NCBI GenBank assembly: GCA_036346375.1
Contig: CM070517.1
Location: 9,651,161-9,715,160, forward strand
Source of the DNA: Guadua angustifolia
Lineage: Eukaryota > Streptophyta > Magnoliopsida > Poales > Poaceae
Length of the DNA stretch: 64,000 bases
Direction of reading: 5' to 3'
Shown here: positions 53,980-64,000 of the stretch, in pieces
How the letters are laid out: each line of letters begins with the position of its first letter
Position numbering within the stretch: the first letter of the stretch is position 1
Translations under genes and position numbers: made by a program
The notes under the pieces: model-generated
Told to the model about the DNA's origin: nothing
Databases searched by the model: none
Seen by the model: only the letters and a program-made list of their open reading frames with translations

Positions 53980-56758
53980 TTCGATGACAATCTGGATCGG
54001 ATGCTACTGGGATGCGAAGGAACCGTGATGGCGGGACTATGTAAAATTCGGAGCTTGATGGGCGACTTCGGAGAAACCTTTGTTCCGGGTTGCAAGTCCG
54101 GATACACAAGATTGTCGTCCGTCTTTGGAATTGCTGAAATTAAAGGCAAGCAACGGGTGGTCCGACAAGAGTTTCACAAAGCATTGTTGGGTGCATTAGC
54201 GGATATGCTTCCGAGAGAAGCGAGTTGCCAACAACGACCTACAAAGCCAAAAAGGTTCTTTGTCCCTTGGGAATGGAAGTAGAAAGAATACATGCCTGTC
54301 CAGAATGATTGTATCTGTCGCATAAGCGACGCAAACTTGCATGTATGTCCGTGTGCAGCGCATCCGGTACAAGCGTAAAGATAGATCGGGTGATGAGGTG
54401 AAGAAAGGACCTCCGGCTAAGGTGGCGTGGTATCGCCTATAATTCTCCGTTTGAAGTGGTTGTTTGCGAACCCAAAAGAGGCCAAATTGCCGATGGCACT
54501 TTCGGATGGCGTAAAACGATGGAATGACTAGGCACTCTGCCGATTCAACTCGGTGGAGAAACATTGATAGGAGGTTTGAAGAATTCTTGGCGGATCCGAG
54601 GAATATAAGGTTCGGATTAGTACAGATGGAATGAATCCTTTCGGTAACATGAGCAGCCGTCATAGCACTTGGCCTGTAAATCTCTGTGTGTACAACCTTC
54701 CTCCTTGGTTGTGTATGAAGCGAAAGTACATATTGATGTCTCTACTCATCGAAGGCCCTAAGCAACCTGGGAACGATATTGATGTGTACCTAGCACCATA
54801 GGTGGAAGATCTGAACACATTGTGGGTTCCTGGGGTGCAGGTATGGGATGCTCACAAACAAGAGTGCTTCACTTTCTTGGCGCCTATTGTTCTGCACCAT
54901 AAATGATTATCCTGCCCTTGCTAACCTGTCGGGGCAGAGTACAAAAGGAGCCAAAGCATGTACACACTGCTTGGATGACACCGAGAGTGTCTGGCTGAAT
55001 CACTCATGCAAAACCGTGTACATGCGTCACCGTAGGTTCCTTCGGAGAAATCACCCATACCGCAAGATGAAGAAACAATTCGACGGCACAACCGAAGACG
55101 TTTTAGCGCCAAAGGCTTTAAGCGGGTCAGACATTCATGATATGGTTAAGAAGTTGGATGTTGTGCTAGGGAAGGGACATAAATCGAGGACCCGTGAGAA
55201 AAGCATGTGGAAGAAGAGATCAATATTTTGGGACCTACCTTATTGGGAGCACCTAGAAGTTCGACCTTTGCATTGGCGTAATGCACGAGAGAAGAATGTC
55301 TGCGATAAGCAGATTGGTCTCTTCTTGAACATTAAGGGTAAAACAAAGGGCGATATCAATGCACGGCTTGACTTGGTTGATATGGGCATCGAGACTGAGT
55401 TAGCACGAAAGAGGCGAAAAAGGCCGAACATCTTTGCGAGCACGCTAGTTACACTCTGCCAAAGGTGAGAGAAAGGGCGTGCCAATGCTTGCATGGTGTG
55501 AAAGTTCCATCCGGTTATTCGCCCAACTGAAGAGACTTGTTTCGATGAATGATTTGAGTTTAAGCGGCATGAAGTCCCATGATTGCCATGTGCTTATGAC
55601 ATAGATGCTCCTGTGGCAATTAGAAGTATTTTACCGACCAAGGTTAGGAGACAATCACAAGGCGTGTTATTTCTTTAACACAATTGCTCGAAGGTCATCG
55701 ATCGAAGGACTTGATGCTTTGCAGGCGAGGTGGTGATGACTCTATGTAATCTTGAGATGTATTTCCCCGTCGTTTTTGATATCATGGTCCATCTCATTGT
55801 TCACCTTGTGAGGAGATAAAGATGTCTTGAACTGTGTTCCTCCGTAGCATGTACCCGTTCGAGAGGTACATGGGAATTCTGAAGTCGACGTCTGGAGTCG
55901 ATCTCGTAGGAGGGTAGCATTATTGAAGGTTATGCAACCGAAGAGGTCGTCGAATTCTGCGTGGATTACATGGCTCGGTCGAACCGATGGGTGTGCCTCG
56001 ATCCGCCATGAGGAAGGCTCAAGGCATCGGGACCATCGGAAGAAAGCAATCACGCCTGATGCGGTTGCCTGTGCAAAAGCCCATTTCACAGTTCTGCAAC
56101 ACATGGTTGTTGTGGCCCCTTATATCGACGAGCACAAGAATTGGCTTCGGCAAGAGAATCCGACGCGGCCGGAGTACTGGATCATCAAACAGCATAACCT
56201 TCACTTCAATAGATGGTTCAAGGAGCGACGACCCATTTCAGGTGAGACGCTGACATGGTTGGCAAAAGGGCCAGCTTTTATAGTTGTAACATGGAAAGGA
56301 TATGACTTAAATGGGTACACATTTTACATGAGAGATCAGGACATGAAGAGCACAAACCAGAACAGCGGTGTTCGCATCGATGCATAATACCATTGGATCG
56401 ATGAGGAGCTCGTATTATGGGTTCATTGAGGAAATTTGGGAGCTTCGACTATGTGCTATTCAAGATCCCTTATTTGGTGCCGTTGGGTTCACCTCTGAGA
56501 CGTCAAGGTTGACAAGTATGGCGTCTGGCTGTGGACCTCGAGCGTCTTGGATACAAAGAGGAACCATTCGTTCTCGCCAACCAAATTGTTCAAGTCTTCT
56601 ATGTAACCGACCCGTCCAACAAGCAGCGACATGTCGTTCTTCAAGAAAAAAGGAGAATTGTCGGAGTTGAGAATGTGGTAGATGAGGAAGAATACAATCG
56701 ATTCGATGAGTTGCCTCCTATTGATGCAGGCGTAACAATCCGGGAAGACCAACTTTGA
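53980..56758 (+). pseudogene. TNP2-type CACTA transposase, broken
   Basis: The TNP2 transposase binds and cuts the element ends. The Transposase_21 part is visible from about 54075: FVPGCKSGYTRLSSVFGIAE, KALLGALADMLPREAS, then frame changes, NPFGNMSSRHSTWPVNLCVY, NLPPWLCMKRKYILMSLLIE, GPKQPGNDIDVYLAP*VEDL with one TAG, NDYPALANLSGQSTKGAKAC, YMRHRRFLRRNHPYRKMKK and DLPYWEHLEVRPL. A DUF4218-like region (MVHLIVHLVRR, GYATEEVVEFC) lies at about 55560-55980. A DUF4216-like region (AFIVVTWKGYDLNGYTFYMR, VDLERLGYKEEPFVLANQIV, QVFYVTDPSNKQRHVV) ends at TGA 56756-56758. At least eight frame changes or stops. Introns may account for some. Confidence 0.85.
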
Positions 56759-57095
56759 GGAAGCTAGCTACATGCGTGTTGATCATCACGAAGGGCTAAT
56801 TTTGATTAAAATTAAGCAGGTGTATACATACATGTATTTATTAATGGGATGTATTGATTAAAATTGAGCAACTCTACATATATGGCCATGTATTAATTAC
56901 CGAGATGTATTCATGAGTAAAATTAATAAGGTTTAATCATTGAAAACTCGGGTTTCAGTATTGTCGCTCTCTGCTTTAACTGTGAAAACTCCGGTTTCAG
57001 TATTGTCGATCAAGTTGAGATGCTGCGGCGAAAATCGACAACACACACAGGAATCTGAGAGAAAGATCGAGGTGGGGCGATTTTCCCAGACGGTT
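56759..57095 (+). other. Intergenic part of the CACTA element
   Basis: AT-rich, with GAAAACTC(G/C)GGTTTCAGTATTGTCG repeated at about 56942 and 56987 (two direct copies 45 bases apart). A further hairpin pair CAGACGGTTTAATCGATAAACCGTCT follows at about 57088-57113. No gene. Confidence 0.6.
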
Positions 57096-57199
57096 TAATC
57101 GATAAACCGTCTAGGAAAACTATGTTTTCCGAGCAGTTCGATCCATAACCATCTGGAATGGTCTTCAGCGCAACTCAATAAATCCCGCATACTGCCATT

Positions 57200-58610
57200 T
57201 CACCAAGTCCCGCACACTTAGTATATTGCAACCCTAGCTCCCTCGGCGACGCCCTCCCCATCGGCCCACTCCTCGCGGCGCCCCCTCGGCGCCCTCCCGT
57301 CGGCCCCCTCCCCCGTCGTCGGCGCCCTCCCCAGGGTGGTGTCTCCGCTCTCCATCAATCGGTGAGTATTTTCAATTCGGTTTTCCACTTGATTCTTCTT
57401 TGGTGAGATCTTGGTGTTGCTCTGTGATGAAATTAGGGTTACTACATGAATCGACTATTGATGAAGTGACTTAAGCCTTGAACTGAGACATGTATGAAAT
57501 TATTTATTTAGCTAGTGGTGCGTATTTCTTGATCTCGAAGCTTTGTTTTGTTCTATTATCTTTGCTTTCGATGATGATTTTGTTGAATGAGGCAATACTA
57601 ATCTGGTTAGTTAGTGATTATCCTCTGTGATTGACCTTTGTTTAGATTATTGTGTCTAAAACTTCAACTTGGCTTTTGTTCTTCTTTGTATAAGTGATGT
57701 ACTATCATTTGTTTATGTCGATTATGTGGCTTGATTTGATTTGGAATCTTGGTCTATTCTTAAGCTGGATTGTCCTTTGGTTTGTCATCTCTGTCTTGGA
57801 GAAACTGTTGCTATCCTGCTGTTCAGTAGTTGTACATAATCAATAGTTGAGTTCTAGTGAATGAAACTTCTTAAACGGTGCTGAATTCTATAGAACCACT
57901 AATTTTAGATTGGTAAAACCTGTGAGATATTGCTGAATTTTGGTGTTGGAGGGCTTCTTTGAAGCAACCCATCAAGACTTTAAATCTGAGAGCAACACTT
58001 GTAAACCAAACATGAGTAGTATACTATTTTGGTTAACTCCTTTATTATCCATGCTGGATGTCCTGTTTATATGTGTTCATATCATGAATCTATGTGTGCT
58101 TATAAGCTTATACCTGTTGAATTCATTATTATGAACACATACTGCACTATTTTCAACAATCCATGGTTTTACCAATCTCCTTTGAAACCATGTCAAGGCT
58201 TAAGTTATTGAATTGATTAGTCTACTCCATTTGTGAGTGTGGTGAAGATCCTTATCTTCATCCAAACCCTAAAATCTGAGAGCACAACAAAATTTATTCC
58301 TCTCGTTGAGGTACAATATATGCATAATTCATGTTGGTTAAATATGGGCAAATATGTGGTGCAAACCACCCGCAATTGAAAATCGTGAAAACCGGCCTTA
58401 AAAGTTGTGAAAAATTCTCGAAAAATGACCATATATGCGGAGGTGAGCTTCACAATCCGCATTTGAAGATGTGTCCATCTTCAAATAAGGGTGGTTTGCA
58501 CCACATTTATTTGCCCATATATATATATATATACATATATATATGGGTATAAATATGCACTTAGAAGTAATAATGAATAAAATCTTGCTCTTATACTGCA
58601 TCTTTTCCAG
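57200..58610 (+). other. Likely 5' leader exon and first intron of the second CACTA gene
   Basis: A GC-rich CCCTCCC/CGGCGCCC leader (57230-57355) ends at ATCAATCG followed by the donor-like GTGAGTATTTT at about 57361. The following 1.25 kb is T-rich like a plant intron and ends TCTTTTCCAG at 58610. The ATG of the second gene is 57 bases later. A MITE lies inside this putative intron. Confidence 0.5.
58343..58519. mobile_element. MITE in the putative intron of the CACTA element
   Basis: Long terminal inverted repeats: TATGGGCAAATATGTGGTGC at the left and GCACCACATTTATTTGCCCA at the right, about 29 bases in all with AAACCACCC/GGGTGGTTT. About 177 bp, no coding, flanked on the right by a TA-rich microsatellite (58519-58550). 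TA-rich flanks make the target duplication unclear. Confidence 0.75.
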
Positions 58611-58666
58611 CGATCAGATAAAATCTTCTCTTAGCTTACCTACTCTTCACCTTGCATCATACAAGA

Positions 58667-61640
58667 TGGCGTCCAGCGTACCACCGATGGGATCGATGAT
58701 CATGCGTACCACCGATATCGATGATCGCCTAAGAAAAGCGGTAGCGGTGCAAGAGGGCTTAGTAAAAGGCCTCAAAGCCGATACACCATCACGGCGGTCG
58801 ATCCGCGTGATGGGGCCCCTACCGCTCCTCCGAAGGCTGTTGCAACTTTCCGGACCATGTGTGGGATCGTTGGGCGTGAGCGGGTCCCAATCACGTATCC
58901 ATCATGGAAGACGGCGGCAGATGAGGCGCCATAACCGGTAGCGAAATATTCACGTCATTCCGGCTTCCACGAGATGCCCGACCACGCTGCGACGCAGTGC
59001 GCCTTGCTAATGGCGGAAAGGCGTGGAAGAACTTCAAGCGTCCTTGTTGCTAATTTCATCAATAAGGAAATAACTCCGTTCAATACGGGTTCATCTCGAG
59101 GATGTTTGGAATCAATTTGTTCGATTGAAGGCGGCGGAAGAGTTCATGGAACAAAGCGCGGCTCACAAGGCGATTGATCCACGTAACACACACCCACAGA
59201 CTCGGCTCAAGCTGGAGTGCGGGTAAGATGGCGCAATGGATGAGGAGGACAACGAGGCGATCGAGCGAAGTCGCGCGCCATTTGCCTCGATCGTGGACTC
59301 GCGTGCTCGGCGGGTAGGCGAGGTCAAAAGCACACTACGGGCGGTGTGTCCTTTGCAAACCCGGTGATGAGGTAGTGTCCCAGCGCCTAATATCGTTGAG
59401 CACGGAATCTTCCCAGGCTCTTTCACTTGACAGAGAGAAAGACATACTCTCCACGGCCTTGGGAAACAAGGAGCACCGGGTCGCACGAGAGGCCTAGGTG
59501 TTTCGTTCCTCGAAATTGGGATTCCCAGGGATTGGGCCGTCTGGGAGTAGGAAGAGAAGCAAAAGCTGAGCATGAGGAAGAACTAGTAGCCTTCATTGAG
59601 GAAAGGGTTGAGGAAAGGCTTAAAGCGCAATTCGATAGTCGACTCTGAAGCCTTGAGGCAAGGTTCGAGCAAAGGGTGGTGAGGCAAAGCGCGGGGGCGG
59701 TGATAACCCAAGAAGCACAAGTGCAGGTCACCCCAACCAACCTTGAAAGCAGTTGCGCGTCCTCCCCTGAGGCAGAGGTGCATGAAGCCAGATTTCCTCC
59801 TAATGACAGCATGCCCATGCCGTGCAATCTGCAAGTGAGGCTTACAGCAGGTGTGTTCCCTTGCAGCTGCTTGGGGACAAGCGTATCCATCCGCTGCAGG
59901 TGCATTAGTGCGGTCATGTTTTACACAGACTCTGCGAAGGTGCAGGTCGATGGTGTACACAAAATGTTCAAGGCCGTCCGCTGGACTTCCCCGAGCAGCG
60001 AGATCGTCACACTAGGGATGCCATCGGCTGTTCATCGATGGCCCAAGAAGGACATCTCCTTCGGCCTTTGCCAAGGAGCACCAAGGTAAAAGCGGTCCCA
60101 GAGGCACCACATAATGTGCGGAGCTACCATAGAGCCATGCCAACAGCGAACCCACCAAATCGGCTATCGTGACCCGTCTGTCGCGGACCATTACTCTTGT
60201 TAGGGCCCAATCATCTCTGTGCGGAGCGAACCTTGGTTGCGAGCCACGCAAAAGGCAAGAACCGTCGAAATGTACCCGTCGGCTCGGGACTATCCGCTTG
60301 CCCCATTAGTGCGGAAATTGAGTTAGGCCAACCATTTGTACCGAGAAGAAGCGCAAGGAGGCGCTTTCATTAGCTGCGTTAGATTGCAAAATTGGTACCT
60401 AAAACAAGCTAACAAGCCGGCGGCTGGCACGGATAACAGTATCTCCGTGACCTTCGGGAGGAGTATTTCTTGCACGGTCTTTAGATGGCGTCTTCGTGGT
60501 TAAACCACGACATTTTTGATCTATACAACCTCAAAGCGCTCGGCGCCTCACTCCTAAGATCTTTGGACAATGTAAGTGTGTGCAATCGCTTGTCTACAAT
60601 TCGCCGCGATCGGAAAAATATCGGTGCAAATAAATGTTTGGTGCAACCTTGGTGCAACCCAACTAGCAAAAGTTTCAAAAAATTATGAAAAAAATTCATG
60701 GATGTACATCTCAGCTTACCCCATCTACATATAAAATGTCATGATCAAATTTGTCCTGTGCTAGTTGGGTTGCACCAAAACTTTATTTGCACAGAATATG
60801 TTCCCCGCGCATCGATAAATATCATATATATCGTCCTTGATTTTGTATATGTAGACACATGATCCACGAAGCAATAGCAAGGGAAGAATCGGTGGGTTTC
60901 GCCGACCCACACATAATGTCCAAGCAAACCATGGATGAAAATAAACAATTTGTCTACGAGTACGTGGAAAAAGTAATGCATACTTATTCGAACAAAAAAT
61001 TCATACTTGTACCCTACAACCCGGGGTAAGTGCTTCGTCCAGATGCTATATATATACGTTGATTTCTACTATATATCTCACCTCGAAGTTAGGTTCAGTG
61101 ACCATGACGACATACTTGTGTAGGTTTCACTGGGTTCTACTCGTAATTATACCGAGACAGAACCGAGTAATTTATCTTGATTCAAAAAAGGGCGGCACCC
61201 ACGATTTGAAGCCTATCAGAGATTTGCTCGACCGTCGTTTGGTGTCTACAAATCGATGGGAGGCCACACAAGAAGGCTCCACCCAATCTAAAGCATATTT
61301 TTAACTTTCGGTGTCGATAGTATGCAATAATCCTTCACCCTCCATTATAATACCTTGAACTAATCAAACTATTATGTTTTGGCGGTGCCACCGTGACCAA
61401 TAGCCCTTGACCTATGTGGTTTCTATGCTTGCCACAACATGGCACTCCTCCTTGGTGCCAAGTAGACCAATGTTATGCAGTCCGCCAATCTTGCAACAAA
61501 TGTCTCTTCACTTATTAATTTATATACACGGGACTTTACTTTTCTCATTGTGGGCTTGGCAATGCGCTGAAACTTGCATTGGAGCAGTGACCTTCAAGGT
61601 ATTCGAGGGCGACTTTGTAGCTTCTGCTGCGTGAGGTCCT
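58667..61640 (+). pseudogene. Second CACTA protein: Transposase_24-like part and Ulp1-like protease part, broken
   Basis: ATG 58667 gives MASSVPPMGSMIMRTTDIDD, AVQEGLVKGLKADTP, then after a frame change CGIVGRERVPITYPSWKTAA, FINKEITPFN and MDEEDNEAIERSRAPFASIV-like text, characteristic of plant En/Spm Transposase_24 proteins. A coiled or charged segment follows (EELVAFIEERVEERLKAQFD, about 59580-59640), then a linker. WLNHDIFDLYNLKALG lies at about 60495. A C48/Ulp1-like protease part has the His in FHWVLLVIIP (codon 61128-61130), Asp in IYLDSKKGG (about 61180) and Cys in DLCGFYACH (about 61415). Such SUMO-protease-like domains are frequent in grass CACTA elements. Frames are broken in many places. 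Confidence 0.78.
60624..60792. mobile_element. Second MITE in the CACTA element
   Basis: Inverted ends GTGCAAATAAATGTTTGGTG / CACCAAAACTTTATTTGCAC and inner CAACCCAACTAGC / GCTAGTTGGGTTG, 169 bp. A spacer with AAAAATTATGAAAAAAATTC lies between. The ends resemble those of the MITE at 58343 (GCAAAT...GGTGCAA), so the two may be related. Confidence 0.72.
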
Positions 61641-62009
61641 AAATTCAAATGGCGAGATGCTACTCGGGGCTTAAGAATTAGAGTTGTGAATTTGTTACTT
61701 AATCGTACATTATATTTGTGAACCTTGTGATGTGAATTTGTCATTTCTCTATACGAAACCAATTCGTTTGAACATATGTTAGTTGATTTACGCAATGGAT
61801 GAGCTTTAATGTGCGATGTGAGTACATTGATTCATGAAATGGATCTTATTTGTTTGTTGTGTGACATGTGATTGGAGTACATTTTGTAAATCTATGTCAT
61901 AATAATTAATATGCTTGTTATCTTTGATACTTGTCTTTTTGTTTGAGAGGGCATGGCTAGCAAATCCTGAGGCTAGCCAATATATTGCATATCAATACAA
62001 AATCAAAAA
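61641..62009 (+). other. CACTA 3' flank between second gene and right hairpin array
   Basis: AT-rich, with no supported gene. Probable 3' UTR. TTGTGTGACATGTGATTGGAG-type text only. Confidence 0.5.
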
Positions 62010-62430
62010 TCAACATCACAGACGGTTATAACAAAGAACCGTCTGTGATATATTACACTTCACAGACGGTTATTACTTCAAACCGTCTGAGTTATTCCAA
62101 TCTTCACAGACGGGTTAGTAAATAAAACCGTCTGAGATGACAGAACATCACAGACGGTTAGTAACTAGAACCGTCAGAGATATTAGAACATCACAGACGG
62201 TTATTACTTCAAACCGAAATGCGAGGCGATCTAATATCACGAGCGGTTTGTAAATAACACCGTCTGAGATGACAAACTATCACAAACGGTTTGTAAATGA
62301 AACCGTCTGCGATTATCATTTTCACAGACGGTTGAAAAACCATCTGCAATGATTCTTCGTATCACTGACACTTGCTTACAGACGGTTCGCAAAACCGTCT
62401 GTGATGGGGTTTACGAACCGTCTGTGATCA
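62010..62430. repeat. Right subterminal hairpin array of the CACTA element
   Basis: Eight to ten inverted pairs of TCACAGACGGTT and AACCGTCTGTGA with 8-14 base spacers, such as 62017-62049 and 62070-62095. The best preserved array of the three. Confidence 0.88.
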
Positions 62431-63275
62431 CCTGTTCTGTAGTAGTGAGTGTTCACTAAAATCGTCGCCCAGGCCACAAATGGACTCCGATTTCAATGAT
62501 CCACATATGTATCAAAAGCTAAGGAGACAACCTTTCCAATGGCACTAGTTTCAGATTAATTGGACTTCGGAGTCAACAGGAATATGCAAAACAATCCAGA
62601 ACACTTTTTCAGTCCGAGTTCGAGACCAGTTCGGCCTCAGCAATAGCACTGACTTTAAAATTCCATAACTTTTGATTCCGTAGGGCTCTAGAGACCCATG
62701 AGTACACGTTTGAAAGATCTCGGAGTCTACTTTCGAAAGGATCCGGCCCCACCTCAAAATTCCTTCAGATGCGTCCGAAAACTGCCAAAAACCAAACGTT
62801 ATTTTTTCTGTCCGAGTCAAACTCTAGTCAAAGTAGGCTTGGTGTTTTCTATTTGAGTTGTATTAGATCTCCAATGCTATGGACGACCCGTCCTGCTCTC
62901 CTAGTATAAATAACCACCCAAACCCTCATCTAGGACTTGGGTTTTGCTTAGATCAATTCTGTCTTTGAGCAGTGTCGCGTTCATCGGTTTGTGGAACCCC
63001 AACTTCGTGTGCTTAATATAATTCGCAATTTCAGATTGCTTCTTCTACGTTCTTGCTTGTGTTCTCGATTAGCATGCAGGATAAGCCTTCTTGGCGAGGT
63101 CAACGTGTTTGTGCAAGGTTGATAACCAGCGAACCGTGGTGTAGCGATTGCGGGGTTGGATCGGTTACGATCGGAAGCCGGATCGTCAACGTCGAGTCTC
63201 CACCAATCGACTTACCTCTACCTGTCGGAAGATCGGGCCACCGTGCGCATCAAGTTGCAACTAAAGCAAGATACC

Positions 63276-63590
63276 TGCCTTTGTTCTCACTGATTTCTAA
63301 CCATACCTTGGTGGTTGTGGCGAGTCGGCGGTGGTCACGATCATTGTGGGGTTGTAGATGCCATCGGACTCTGATCGCTAGATAGTTTTTTTTCTCTTCA
63401 TAAGTGCCTCATCGTCCAAAGCGTGAAGAGTCAATGGAGGCGATGGCGAGGGCACCACCTTGTCTCGATGCATCGTGGCGGCGAGGGACAAGCAAGGCAA
63501 TTTGGCCCCTCAAGTTGCTCAACACGTGTCTAAAGCTCCATGATGTTCAACTCCTAGATATTAAGCCTTCTTGCAGAACTTCTCCTTCTT
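63276..63590. other. Unassigned DNA between CRM element 6 and an LTR fragment
   Basis: About 315 bases, partly GC-rich (63290-63530), in which I see neither a convincing frame nor a repeat. A plus-strand frame at 63404-63592 is short and unremarkable. It might belong to the LTR that follows. Confidence 0.4.
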
Positions 63591-64000
63591 GAAGACAAGG
63601 ACTTCTCCTCAACTGGTGATGTTTTGTTATAGCAAGGGTGAGTACACAACCGTACTCAACAAGTCATGCACAGAATGCAGTTCTATTACTACATGCATGG
63701 CTTATTCCAAGGAATGGTGAATGGTTTTTGCAATAAGCGGCATTCACAAATAATCATAAATAGATAAGCGATAAAACAAGTAATACTCATAATAAATTTA
63801 GTAATCATTCTTAAGTAAAGCATTTCTCATCTTTAACAAATTTCCATATCACATTGTCCACATTCCCAACCTCATTTTATTTTCAAAACTCTACCCCTTA
63901 GTTGTAATCCCGAGCAATGTCCAATACAGCGGACACGGCTATTCGAATAGTTTTACACTCTGCAGAGGTTGTACACTTTACCCACAAGATACAATCAACT
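63591..64000 (-). repeat. Partial LTR related to the reverse Tekay element, runs off the window
   Basis: GCAAGGGTGAGTACAC, GTACTCAACAAGT, CACAGAATGCA, GGCTTATTCCAAGGAA and GCAATAAGCGGCATT match the left part of the Tekay LTR (30320-30450) in order and orientation, with clear divergence. Later text (TCTACCCCTTAGTTG) matches the TTACCCTTAGTTGACC block. It is a second, older copy of the same or a sister family. Confidence 0.7.

Larger units (their letters stand above)
51810..62447 (+). mobile_element. CACTA (En/Spm) DNA transposon, 10.6 kb
   Basis: Terminal inverted repeats CACTACTACAAAA (51810-51822) and TTCTGTAGTAGTG (62435-62447), 12 of 13 matching, with 3-bp duplication AGT (51807-51809 and 62448-62450). 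Subterminal arrays of inverted ACAGACGGTT/AACCGTCTGT motifs occur at both ends, as expected for transposase binding in CACTA elements. It encodes a TNP2-type transposase and a second protein with Transposase_24-like and Ulp1-like parts on the plus strand, both broken. A small intact frame is on the minus strand near the left end. It is non-functional by itself but could respond to an active relative. Confidence 0.93.
51478..63252 (+). repeat. Solo CRM-type LTR, split by the CACTA element
   Basis: Pieces 51478-51809 and 62451-63252, from TGATGAGGACATCACTCC to CCACCGTGCGCATCA, about 1134 bp. The target duplication AGTTG is perfect (51473-51477 and 63253-63257) and lies in the gag tail of CRM element 6. 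TATAAATA at 62905-62912. Neither PBS nor internal sequence is present, so this is a true solo LTR made after insertion. The left part has the QGPITRARARQLNQ coding-like segment. Confidence 0.88.

Noticed and set aside
51830..62430. Regularly spaced short repeats that look like a CRISPR array
   Set aside because: The repeats are inverted pairs forming hairpins at CACTA ends, with short, variable spacers and plant TE context. No cas genes.

Overview
The window looks like repeat-rich plant nuclear DNA, almost certainly from a grass. Nearly every base belongs to transposable elements: Ty3/gypsy chromoviruses of the CRM (centromeric retrotransposon) and Tekay/Del lineages, a Ty1/copia element of SIRE/Maximus type, a CACTA DNA transposon and several MITEs. 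Two tandem repeat families are also present. I see no intact host gene, no rRNA or tRNA gene and nothing prokaryotic. CRM-type LTRs (start TGATGAGGACATC, pol running into the 3' LTR, PBS TGGTATCAGAGC) sit in and beside tandem satellite DNA, which points to a pericentromeric or centromeric location. That placement is an inference.

Layout, left to right. 1-2546 plus 10095-about 10711 is a decayed Tekay-type element cut at its 3' LTR by CRM element 1 (2547-10089, TSD GTGGG). Element 1 has gag, protease, RT, RNase H and integrase, all broken by stops and frameshifts. About 10712-29263 is a copia element without its 5' end. It is split by a reverse-strand solo CRM-type LTR (13758-14480 and 18830-19003), which is itself split by non-autonomous CRM element 2 (14481-18829). 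It is split again by non-autonomous CRM element 3 (20212-25280, TSD AGCAG).

At 29264 the copia 3' LTR meets a satellite monomer. CRM-type element 4 (29423-45352) is inserted in that satellite. A reverse-strand Tekay element (29970-39650, TSD TATAT, LTRs over 3 kb, a Tourist-like MITE in one LTR) interrupts its 5' LTR, and a solo LTR (44349-45223) interrupts its 3' LTR. The satellite resumes at 45353-46511, with a second repeat family embedded in it.

From 46512 the reverse-strand CRM element 5 (LTR 49661-50617) is apparently inserted in another reverse-strand CRM copy, element 6 (50618-51477). That copy is broken by a solo LTR (51478-51809 and 62451-63252, TSD AGTTG), which holds a 10.6-kb CACTA element (51810-62447, TSD AGT). 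The CACTA element carries a broken TNP2-type transposase, a broken second protein with Transposase_24-like and Ulp1-like segments, subterminal hairpin arrays, two MITEs and one intact antisense small ORF. The right edge (about 63591-64000) is part of an LTR related to the reverse-strand Tekay element.

The most unusual points are these. Two non-autonomous CRM elements share the same internal deletion of pol, and one of them keeps a nearly intact gag-replacement/protease reading frame. Two satellite families are interleaved. The Tekay element has near-identical LTRs around a ruined interior. A divergently placed intact ORF lies in the CACTA element. A consistent CAG-to-CG(A) difference between repeat copies may be a base-calling artefact.
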